Shown here: positions 34,694-41,017 of the stretch, one piece after another
How the letters are laid out: each line of letters opens with the position of its first letter
Numbering within the stretch: the stretch's first letter is position 1
Assembly: GCA_002900555.1 (NCBI GenBank)
Contig: MUGD01000006.1
Span: 1 to 41,017 of the forward strand
Direction of reading: 5' to 3'
DNA length: 41,017 nt
Source: Thermoplasmata archaeon M9B2D
GTDB lineage: Archaea; Thermoplasmatota; E2; DHVEG-1
Made by a program: the position numbers and the translations under genes
The notes under the pieces: generated by a model
What the model was told of the DNA's origin: nothing
Database searches by the model: none
The model's input: the letters and a program-made list of their open reading frames with translations, nothing else

Positions 34694-34794
34694 CCAATGC
34701 ATCCCTTACTAATAATCCTATGGAAATGAGTATCAAGTCATGGTATATAAAATCATGGAAAAATCATCTCTCAAATATTTTAAATAATTAATTC

Positions 34795-35301
34795 ATGATG
34801 CATCCCCTTGAGATGATGAGCGAGAATCATACCTTGATTGCCGAAATATATGCCCTTACAGTAAAGGACCTTATGCAACCGCTTGAATCAAAGGATTCCT
34901 GTTTGGAAAAAACTGATGATATCGAACAGGTATTTCTCATTCTTTCGAAAAAAAATCATATCTGGATTATCAGTGATAGAGCAACGCTTGAGCTTGCTGG
35001 TGTTATCACGCAATCTGATACGATCTCGCTGTTCGCACCAGTGGTTACTTCGCTAGAATCGTTTGATAAACCATCGCTTCAATCATTTCAGTATGGTCTA
35101 TCGACAAAAGTTTCTGAGATTATGTCGACACTGCCCATTACTGCTACTGTAGAAGACAAGATAGCTGATGCGATATCAAAAATGAAACAGCAGAAGATAA
35201 AACAACTGCCGGTTGTTGATGAAAACAACCGACTCATTGGAGAGATTACATTAACGCACCTCATCAATGAATATCTGCATAGAAGTAGAAAAAGTAGATA
35301 A
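34795..35301 (+). CDS. two-CBS-domain protein
   Basis: 168 residues with two CBS modules: one from VKDLMQPL to VITQSDT, and one from KVSEIMSTLPI to GEITLTHLINEYL. Such proteins bind adenosine nucleotides and sense energy state. It diverges from the Kef-type antiporter 93 bases away, so it may act on that transporter, which lacks its own regulatory domain (inference). Starts at 34795, 34813 and 34816 are possible; a TATA-like tttaaata at 34780 favours the later ones. Confidence 0.85.
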   Translation: MMHPLEMMSENHTLIAEIYALTVKDLMQPLESKDSCLEKTDDIEQVFLILSKKNHIWIISDRATLELAGVITQSDTISLFAPVVTSLESFDKPSLQSFQYGLSTKVSEIMSTLPITATVEDKIADAISKMKQQKIKQLPVVDENNRLIGEITLTHLINEYLHRSRKSR

Positions 35302-35392
35302 AAAAAATTAGACATGCTACAATTCAACTCTTTAAGCGGCAGACACAGAAAGTTTTATATCGGCAGGTACTATATTAACAAATGGGGAACCT

Positions 35393-37411
35393 ATGAAGAA
35401 AAATTATAAAACCATCATTCTTGTTGGAACGATTTGTATATTACTTTTTGCTACGTTCCAACCAGTCTATGCATATTCACATGAACTGCAACATCCGTTT
35501 AGTGGGGCAGAAACCAACGAAGAACAGGAAGAACCAGAGGTGTTTGGGCCCGCATGGTATACAAAACCAGCCACCTATGCACTTCTTGTGAGCGGGTATA
35601 AAGCATTAGAAACCGCCTATCCTGGGTATATCGAGGTAATAAAAGCCAATGAATTGTATAACACGGGCACAGTGACCGGGGGATATGATCTGTATTATGT
35701 TCGAATCACCAATGAGTCATTAGGACTTCATAAACCTGAAGCACTGTTCCTTGGTGGCCCCCATGGCGACGAAACCGTCGGAACCATCGGCATGTTCTGG
35801 TTTACCGATTGGCTCATGCGGATGGCATTTACCGATGAACCATGTCAAGAATATTCGAAAGAATGGTTACGATGGCTTATTGATCACAGAGAAATCTACA
35901 TTGAAGTTTCACATAACCCCTATGGATATGACCACGGTCCCCAGCGGTATGATGCAAACGGCTGGGACCTGAACAGAGAATCAGATTATGACGGTCCGGG
36001 ATATCCGACTGGTGGTATCTGGGCTAGTATCAACGGGAAAACCCTAGTTAAATTCCTCAATAACCATACAATCCGAGCAGGATGCGATTTCCATGGCGGG
36101 GTACGGATGTTACTGTATCCCTGGTCCTCAAACCATGATAACATCTACGGGACCAGTCCTATCACAGGGACATCATATAGTCATGCGCCTCCCGATTTCT
36201 ACTTTTTCGACGCGTCCTCCCTACGGGTTGGAGACTATATTGGGGACTACGGGGGGGATCTAAACCAAAACACTGTCGGGACAATCCCTGATACGGTTGG
36301 ATATGAAGCCCCAGGCGGAATATGCCCTTGGGCGTACGGCGCAGATACTGTTAAAAACCCTGTGGAAGCCCCCTACGTCGATTATGGACCATACCCGGGT
36401 GCAGGCGTTCTTTGGCTTTCCCCTGAAATGTCTGTGACAAAGAATCCCTCTGAATCAACATTTGGAAATGACACGATACATCGCTATGGGGCGGAAGTAC
36501 GCCGATTCATCTTACATCAAACCGACATTGCACAACCGTATCTTTGCTGGCAACATGGTTCTGTTGAAAATCACGCTGTCCTATACACAAACACGCAGAT
36601 AAACCTCACCTGGCAAGTGAATGGAAGCATGGTTGTCGATCATACGTTTATTCAGTATGGTACCAATCCAGATCCGACCCAGACCTGGACGTACACCACG
36701 CCGGATTATGACGAGCACAGTGGCGAGTATCTTGGTGGAACCGGCTGGGATAATGCTATGAATGGACAGACCTCAGGGACGACGTATCAGGAAAGCATTG
36801 TACTGACAACCCCTGGTGAATACTATTTTGTTGCAACGGCACAAGTCGATCAGGTCTACCAAAACGTACTCCGACCAGATATCTATGGGAACACACCATA
36901 TCTTCGGTTGATAAAGGAGCGGACAAATGATTCGTACTATGAAGTATTACAGGGGACAGATGGCACTGAGGAAATAATTGGGCAGACCTGGTGGTACAGC
37001 CCCATCATGCATATCACAGTTATCCCAGAAAACGAGGCCCCCAATAAGCCAGAAAAACCCAGTGGACCTACCTCTGGAAAACCGGGTTCATTGTACTTGT
37101 ATCAGACCAGTACCACTGATCCTGATGGTGACATGGTGTATTACCTATGGGATTGGGGCGATGGCACACAATCTGAATGGTTGGGACCTTACGCCTCCGG
37201 AACGCAGGCAAGTGCCCAGAAATCCTGGAATGAAAAAGGAGATTACAGCATTAAAGTAAAAGCAAAGGACATCTATGGTGGAGAAAGCCCTTGGTCAGAT
37301 CCTCTCCCAATCACCATGCCGACGAGTAAAACCGCACAGGTGCGTCTCCTTCTTTCCCAGCTGTTTTCGAATCTCTTGCAGTTCCTTCGAACGCTTACTT
37401 TACTGAAATAA
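35393..37411 (+). CDS. secreted M14 zinc carboxypeptidase with PKD domain
   Basis: 672 residues: signal peptide (1-27); M14 domain (about 50-385); a beta-rich linker domain (about 395-550); PKD domain (about 555-642); hydrophobic tail (642-672). Zinc ligands: H124 and E127 in GGPHGDETVG, H234 in GCDFHGGVRM. The substrate-binding NR pair is N194/R195 in DLNRESDY; the catalytic Glu is likely E345 in WLSPEMSV. The enzyme would trim C-terminal residues from peptides outside the cell, complementing the endopeptidases in this window. GGGGAACCT precedes the ATG, with a TATA-like gttttatat near 35352. The tail is hydrophobic and follows ITMP as in the C13 and C25 proteins but lacks the FPxxFP core. 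Confidence 0.93.
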   Translation: MKKNYKTIILVGTICILLFATFQPVYAYSHELQHPFSGAETNEEQEEPEVFGPAWYTKPATYALLVSGYKALETAYPGYIEVIKANELYNTGTVTGGYDLYYVRITNESLGLHKPEALFLGGPHGDETVGTIGMFWFTDWLMRMAFTDEPCQEYSKEWLRWLIDHREIYIEVSHNPYGYDHGPQRYDANGWDLNRESDYDGPGYPTGGIWASINGKTLVKFLNNHTIRAGCDFHGGVRMLLYPWSSNHDNIYGTSPITGTSYSHAPPDFYFFDASSLRVGDYIGDYGGDLNQNTVGTIPDTVGYEAPGGICPWAYGADTVKNPVEAPYVDYGPYPGAGVLWLSPEMSVTKNPSESTFGNDTIHRYGAEVRRFILHQTDIAQPYLCWQHGSVENHAVLYTNTQINLTWQVNGSMVVDHTFIQYGTNPDPTQTWTYTTPDYDEHSGEYLGGTGWDNAMNGQTSGTTYQESIVLTTPGEYYFVATAQVDQVYQNVLRPDIYGNTPYLRLIKERTNDSYYEVLQGTDGTEEIIGQTWWYSPIMHITVIPENEAPNKPEKPSGPTSGKPGSLYLYQTSTTDPDGDMVYYLWDWGDGTQSEWLGPYASGTQASAQKSWNEKGDYSIKVKAKDIYGGESPWSDPLPITMPTSKTAQVRLLLSQLFSNLLQFLRTLTLLK

Positions 37412-37740
37412 TGGAATTGATGGAAGAATTCTGATTAACACGCAAAGGTTCATAACATTCCCTGGCAACGAGTGGATTGGAACATCAGTATGGGATCAAT
37501 CCTTCTTTTTAATTTTTTTATGACGATACGAAAGAAATAGGATCTTCTTAGGTTTATTATCCGCAATCTTACCTATGGGTACTATCTGGCTTTTCACTAA
37601 CTATTCACTCAAATTAAAAAAAATTACTCGAAGGTTAAAGATAATAACAGAGAAGACAATTCTCCACCTTCCCATCCTTTGTTAAACAGATAGAGACTCA
37701 TATAAAAAGTCTGGATACTTATCAGGGGAGGAGAAAGGAG

Positions 37741-37893
37741 ATGAGTGCTGACAAGCCATTTGCGGTTGCTGTCCTCGCCGGCCTTTGTCATTACAGCTGC
37801 CTTATAGACAGTATTAAAATACATCGCTTAAAGGTAGGGACAACTGTTATTACCAATATTGAAAACAAGTTGTCGTTTGAATCTTCCATATAG
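37741..37893 (+). CDS. possible small protein or truncated membrane-protein gene
   Basis: A 50-codon frame starting MSADKPFAVAVLAGL. In favour: GGGGAGGAGAAAGGAG directly upstream and a TATA-like catataaaaag at about 37697-37707, 34-44 bases before the ATG. Against: after the first hydrophobic stretch the sequence becomes irregular, while the +1 frame would continue the hydrophobic run (AFVITAAL) to a stop. It may be a frameshifted remnant of a membrane-protein gene or a genuine small peptide. Confidence 0.35.
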   Translation: MSADKPFAVAVLAGLCHYSCLIDSIKIHRLKVGTTVITNIENKLSFESSI

Positions 37894-38295
37894 GAATGCA
37901 ATCTTTATCCGTTGGAGGACAAATTCAGTGCATTCCACTAATAAACGTATACGACGGACGACGGTATCGATATAATCACATAATATCAATATCGAACAAA
38001 TACTTATGATATGTCAATCCACTTCCAGAAACGAAAGGATACATTGCTTGCTTTTAATTGTACCACGACACAACCTGCATCCATCCTTAGAGTTCCACTA
38101 TGATTTGAACGATACTGGTGTTTTGCGCAAATGATTACAAACGAATCCTATGACATCTAAACCGTTTGAGAAGCTCTTGACAACATTTTTTAGGGAAGAT
38201 ATCGCTGTCAAGAACACAATATTATGCTAAAAAACCATGCTGATACAATTATCCATACAATTTATTCAATGGAAAATTCTTGTTAACAAAGCGTT

Positions 38296-38331
38296 AAAGA
38301 AAAAAGAGGTAATGACCTGTATCAGGTCATC
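38296..38331 (-). terminator. hairpin plus T-tract after the propeller/PKD gene
   Basis: ATGACCTG (38313-38320) and CAGGTCAT (38324-38331) pair perfectly around a three-base loop. On the minus strand the hairpin is followed by ACCTCTTTTTTCTTT. The gene ends at 38365, 34 bases before the hairpin. Confidence 0.6.
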
Positions 38332-38364
38332 ACGATTTTTATGATAATCTACTGATCTTTTTTA

Positions 38365-39837
38365 TTATATCTTAATGAAGATCAATAGTATCGTCGCGTT
38401 TTGTTCTACTTCTGCTGTGCTCTCGGGGACTGTCGCAGTGATCTTAATTACTGTTTTCCCAAACCCAATAATGGTTTTTGAAGTGATTTCTCGTGTGTCG
38501 CCTGGATTGAGAGCCAGGATGTTACCGGTTGTTTCCTTGCCTAATAATACCAGTCCACCAGTCAATGTCATGGTCCATTCGATGTTGTTTGCTGCAGCAT
38601 CACCACTGTTTTTAACCGTTGCTTTGACTTTGAGCAATCCACCGGTGACGCCTTCAATTTCTAAACTTGGTAATGCTTCTGCGCTGATAGAAATCGTATG
38701 GACTGGTGATACACCGCTCTGTGCACCGAGTTCATCTTTTGCTTTAACGGTGATATCATAATCACCCGCCTCAGTCCATTGATGAGAGGCAGTTACCGTT
38801 GCTCCGGATGCAAAAGGTCCTAACCAGTCACTGTTTGTCCCATCACCCCACTCAAACCAGTAATAAATGTCTTGTCCTTCTGGGTCAGTGGTTGATGCCG
38901 TGAAATCGTATTCGACATTCACGTATCCATCATAGGGTCCGCCAGGAGCTGCTGGGGTTACCGGTGGTTCATTTACCGGACCTGTCGAATAGAGTTCATA
39001 CCCAAATAGCCAGTCTGTTACACCAGGGGCTGAGCTGTCCTGAACACAGCCGCCGAGAACGAATAATCCCTCTGCGAAGTCAGGTGATGCCCATAGTCCA
39101 CCAGCGATTCCAACACCAGAGCCGACTTCAGCACCGACGTTGTAGGAAAAACCAGTGTACGCACCTGCAGTAAGATCCCATTGATAAACTGTTGCTGCTG
39201 CTCCGGTTGTTTGGTCAAAAACCCAGAGGTAGGGGCCGGCTGGATCTGGATCGTATGCAAACCCGTAGGTTGATGTTGTCGTTCCAAGGTTAAATGTTCC
39301 TAAAATAGATCCTGTTGATGGATCCACTTTCCAGACAGGGTCTCCCCAGTTGGAAACATAGAGGATATCAAGGTCTGTGTCATAGGCGATAGCTCGTGAT
39401 GCAAAGCCACCCGTTATTGTTGCAACAAGGGTTTTCGTGGTGAAATCCATCTTCCAGATTGTTCCAGATGCTGCACCACCATACATGTATTGGGCGCCAT
39501 CATACGCAAGGTCCCGAAGACCACTGACACCCGTGATGGAGAATTGCTCCTTGAGTGTTCCGTTTGTGTAATAGCTGTGGATTAAATTACTTGCCCAACG
39601 GGTACTATACAGATAGGTTCCATCAAACTCTGCACCAGCGTTCCCATTGGCACCAGTCTCACCAGTTGCTCCAATATCATACTCAAATAACAAATCCCAG
39701 GGGTCTAGATTTGGTATATAGGTAGATGTGCCGCTTATGAAATTAGGGCTTACATCAGTATTTTTTGTCGCTGTTACTGAAAATACAGTAACGAACATCA
39801 GCATACCAATTACTATGCTTACTAATTTTCGTTTCAT
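38365..39837 (-). CDS. secreted beta-propeller/PKD protein with shared C-terminal domain
   Basis: 490 residues: signal peptide (1-24); a six-bladed-propeller-like region (about 45-295) with repeated strand patterns such as LRDLAYDGAQYMYGG and AIAYDTDLDILYVSNWG; one PKD domain (about 300-390) with YYWFEWGDGTNSDWLGP; and a terminal domain (about 395-490) containing GGLLKVKATVKNSG, LLGKETTG and a GFGKTVIKITA strand, ending IFIKI. The terminal domain matches the end of the protein at 26874-28505. No catalytic motif is visible; a surface binding protein is likely. GGGAGACATAAAA precedes the ATG and an AT-rich TATA-like region lies near 39907-39916. Confidence 0.82.
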   Translation of the reverse strand: MKRKLVSIVIGMLMFVTVFSVTATKNTDVSPNFISGTSTYIPNLDPWDLLFEYDIGATGETGANGNAGAEFDGTYLYSTRWASNLIHSYYTNGTLKEQFSITGVSGLRDLAYDGAQYMYGGAASGTIWKMDFTTKTLVATITGGFASRAIAYDTDLDILYVSNWGDPVWKVDPSTGSILGTFNLGTTTSTYGFAYDPDPAGPYLWVFDQTTGAAATVYQWDLTAGAYTGFSYNVGAEVGSGVGIAGGLWASPDFAEGLFVLGGCVQDSSAPGVTDWLFGYELYSTGPVNEPPVTPAAPGGPYDGYVNVEYDFTASTTDPEGQDIYYWFEWGDGTNSDWLGPFASGATVTASHQWTEAGDYDITVKAKDELGAQSGVSPVHTISISAEALPSLEIEGVTGGLLKVKATVKNSGDAAANNIEWTMTLTGGLVLLGKETTGNILALNPGDTREITSKTIIGFGKTVIKITATVPESTAEVEQNATILLIFIKI

Positions 39838-40361
39838 TTTTATGTCTCCCTAGGCTTAATAATGAAGAACTGCAATATAAAGCTTTCTATTAGATAGTCT
39901 TACTTATATTAAAATATAGTAGATAATATATATGGGATATATGGGGGAGAGTAGGAGAGTAGAGAAAAATGCAAAACATCACAAACGATCGATAGTTATC
40001 GATGATATTTTCTATGTAAAATACAATTAGTATTGGTTTTTGACTATTCTTGATAATATATTTTCCTGTTATCGAGTTATGAAAAACAGTCAGTCGTGTT
40101 TTTATCTAAGTATTCACATCACGTACTATAAAGGTTTAGAGGTCGAAAACCATTTTATTCTAGTACCATCTGCAGCAAGCAATACTATTTTTTTATCCCC
40201 ACCAGATCTCTCCAAAACGATTCGACACAGCTATTAAATCAAGCACTTGAATCTCACCGCAATTGTCCGCATCTTCTCGGATCCATCCCTCGGTACCTAT
40301 TGTTCCATATTTATTTGATACGAATACTAAATCTAGAATAATACACTCCCCATAGTTGTTG
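39838..40361. other. 524-base intergenic stretch
   Basis: It holds the upstream region of the leftward propeller gene, the palindrome at 39988-40003, an AT-rich region around 40040-40075 and a TATA-like tatttattt near 40309 for the small rightward gene. A 65-codon frame at 40040-40237 has no ribosome site and is not accepted. Confidence 0.5.
39988..40003. promoter_or_regulatory. 16-base palindrome upstream of the propeller/PKD gene
   Basis: ATCGATA-GT-TATCGAT has perfect seven-base arms and a GT centre, about 150 bases before the leftward start at 39837. A regulator-binding site is possible, though the distance is large for a simple archaeal operator. Confidence 0.3.
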
Positions 40362-40553
40362 ATGTTCCAATTCTACGTCCTCGAAGACCATCTGATGTAT
40401 CAATATGAACTTAAATCAGATGAAAAGAAAAACAAAGTTGTTGCTATCTGCCCAAAATGCAACAAGGTAAACTACTATAAAGGACTGTCGGAGGAAAAAA
40501 TCCCTATCGTCTGTTCAAACTGTGGAAACCGGGGGATTATCTCAGTAAAGTAA
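40362..40553 (+). CDS. small zinc-ribbon protein
   Basis: Up to 63 residues. The reliable part begins MYQYELKSDEKKNKVV at 40395 and carries a full ribbon: AICPKCNKVNYYKG and VCSNCGNRG, ending IISVK. No ribosome site is evident for either 40362 or 40395; TATA-like sequence near 40309 could give a short leader to the first. Family unknown; similar small ribbons are widespread in archaea. Confidence 0.55.
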   Translation: MFQFYVLEDHLMYQYELKSDEKKNKVVAICPKCNKVNYYKGLSEEKIPIVCSNCGNRGIISVK

Positions 40554-40710
40554 CCAAACGTTCCATAACACTCATATTTCTTCAAATATAAAAGAAAAAT
40601 ATCTGGCTTCTCATTCCTTTTATAAAAAGATGTGGAGACACAATAATTCCAAACGATGGTATCATCCAATCCCTCTATTCTATCCTTGTAGTGATTCAGT
40701 AAGAAAATGA

Positions 40711-40784
40711 CGCCCGCATCGGGATTCGAACCCGAGTCTGAGGCTCCGCAGGCCTCTAGGATATCCAAGCTACCCCATACGGGC
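40711..40784 (-). tRNA. tRNA-Arg (anticodon GCG)
   Basis: Read on the minus strand: acceptor GCCCGTA pairs with TGCGGGC (one G-T pair); anticodon stem GAGGC/GCCTC encloses loop CTGCGGA, giving anticodon GCG (Arg, codon CGC); T-arm TCGGG-TTCGAAT-CCCGA is complete; discriminator G. The 3' CCA is not encoded. No intron is seen. Confidence 0.93.
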
Positions 40785-40933
40785 AATTCCTATCGATACA
40801 AACTACCTCTGCATATAAAATTGATACGAACGTATTCAGAACTCGAAAACAGCATTCTTTTAATAAGGATATCGGAGAATCACATGATAAAACAAGGATA
40901 CATCTCTTAAAATAAGATAAGAATGTCAATCAG

Positions 40934-41017
40934 TTATCTCTTGATGACATCAACCATCGCAATCTTCTCAAGGATAAGGTCCCCGTAGCGTTCCTTTGGA
41001 ACAGTCGATAGCTCCTT
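40934..41017 (-). CDS. 3' end of a leftward gene (partial)
   Basis: The last 27 codons of a protein that starts beyond the window, reading KELSTVPKERYGDLILEK and ending VDVIKR before TAA. The regular alternation of charged and hydrophobic residues looks like real coding sequence. Too little is present to name a family. Confidence 0.6.
   Translation of the reverse strand, partial: KELSTVPKERYGDLILEKIAMVDVIKR

Larger units (their letters stand above)
37412..38364. other. 953-base gene-poor stretch
   Basis: Unusually long gap for this window. It contains one small plausible frame (37741-37893, listed separately), T-runs near 37500-37515, an eight-base inverted repeat TCTTGACA/TGTCAAGA (38175-38213) and the terminator hairpin at 38313-38331. 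Between 38020 and 38240 the minus strand shows coding-like fragments in different frames, which may be remains of a decayed gene, but chance is not excluded. Confidence 0.5.

Noticed and set aside
37624..37824. 66-codon minus-strand frame
   Set aside because: No start signals, and the opposite strand has a better-supported short frame with TATA and ribosome site.
38175..38213. Eight-base inverted repeat as a terminator or attachment site
   Set aside because: Arms are short with a 23-base loop and no T-tract or neighbouring integrase.
38020..38240. Minus-strand coding-like fragments in different frames
   Set aside because: Each is only about 25-45 codons, a length expected by chance; kept only as a possible gene relic.
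40040..40237. 65-codon plus-strand frame
   Set aside because: No ribosome site and no recognisable domain; the surrounding sequence reads as upstream region of the leftward propeller gene.

Overview
The window looks like a moderately AT-rich chromosomal segment of an uncultured euryarchaeal lineage. The archaeal signs are TATA boxes about 25-30 bases before starts, some apparently leaderless starts, GGAGG/GGGGA ribosome sites, FlaI/FlaJ-type (TadA/TadC) secretion genes, an Lrp-like regulator, and oligo-T ends in place of classical terminators. Large secreted peptidases joined to PKD domains with the Y-x-W-D-W-G-D-G-T signature are, from general knowledge, typical of sediment Thermoplasmatota such as Marine Benthic Group D. 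That placement is inference; no rRNA gene is present. I see no insertion sequence, integrase, CRISPR array or phage module.

Layout. 1-5.4 kb: a zinc-ribbon membrane protein, a secreted C13-type (legumain-like) cysteine peptidase with two PKD domains, and a secreted HExxHxxGxxH metallopeptidase. 5.4-7.3 kb: small genes (two-helix membrane protein, PPC/DUF296 protein, Lrp/AsnC regulator, an 89-residue unknown). 7.4-15 kb: a leftward block of three large secreted proteins: a C25 gingipain-like peptidase, a 1139-residue adhesin-like protein with five almost identical 97-residue repeats, and a paralogue that shares its N-terminal module. 15.3-18.3 kb: nitroreductase, pyrDK (pyrimidine synthesis) and a divergent HTH regulator. 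18.3-25.1 kb: a pilus/secretion-type locus in which a HerA-like ATPase plus a pilin-like membrane protein diverge from a TadA-type ATPase and a TadC/FlaJ-type membrane protein, followed by a winged-helix regulator. 25.2-30.8 kb: an unknown 528-residue protein, a secreted Ycf48/BNR-like propeller, a second nitroreductase, a DUF5611-like protein, a zinc ribbon and a winged-helix protein. 30.8-35.3 kb: transaldolase, an AbrB-like mini-gene, YqhD-like alcohol dehydrogenase, a Kef-type antiporter and a divergent CBS protein. 35.4-41 kb: a secreted M14 carboxypeptidase with PKD, a gene-poor stretch, a second secreted propeller/PKD protein, a small zinc ribbon, tRNA-Arg(GCG) and the 3' end of a leftward gene.

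The theme is extracellular protein breakdown: four unrelated catalytic families (C13, metzincin-like, C25, M14) are secreted, and most carry PKD domains. The most interesting unexplained signals are at C-termini. Three proteins (C13, C25, the repeat protein), and more loosely the M14 enzyme, end immediately after their last PKD domain in a hydrophobic tail of the type RFPxxFPLLRxLLGY. Two propeller proteins instead share a different terminal domain ending in IFIKI/CFVRI. I suggest two classes of surface sorting or anchoring signal. The Tad/HerA locus in the same window is one possible but unproven export partner.
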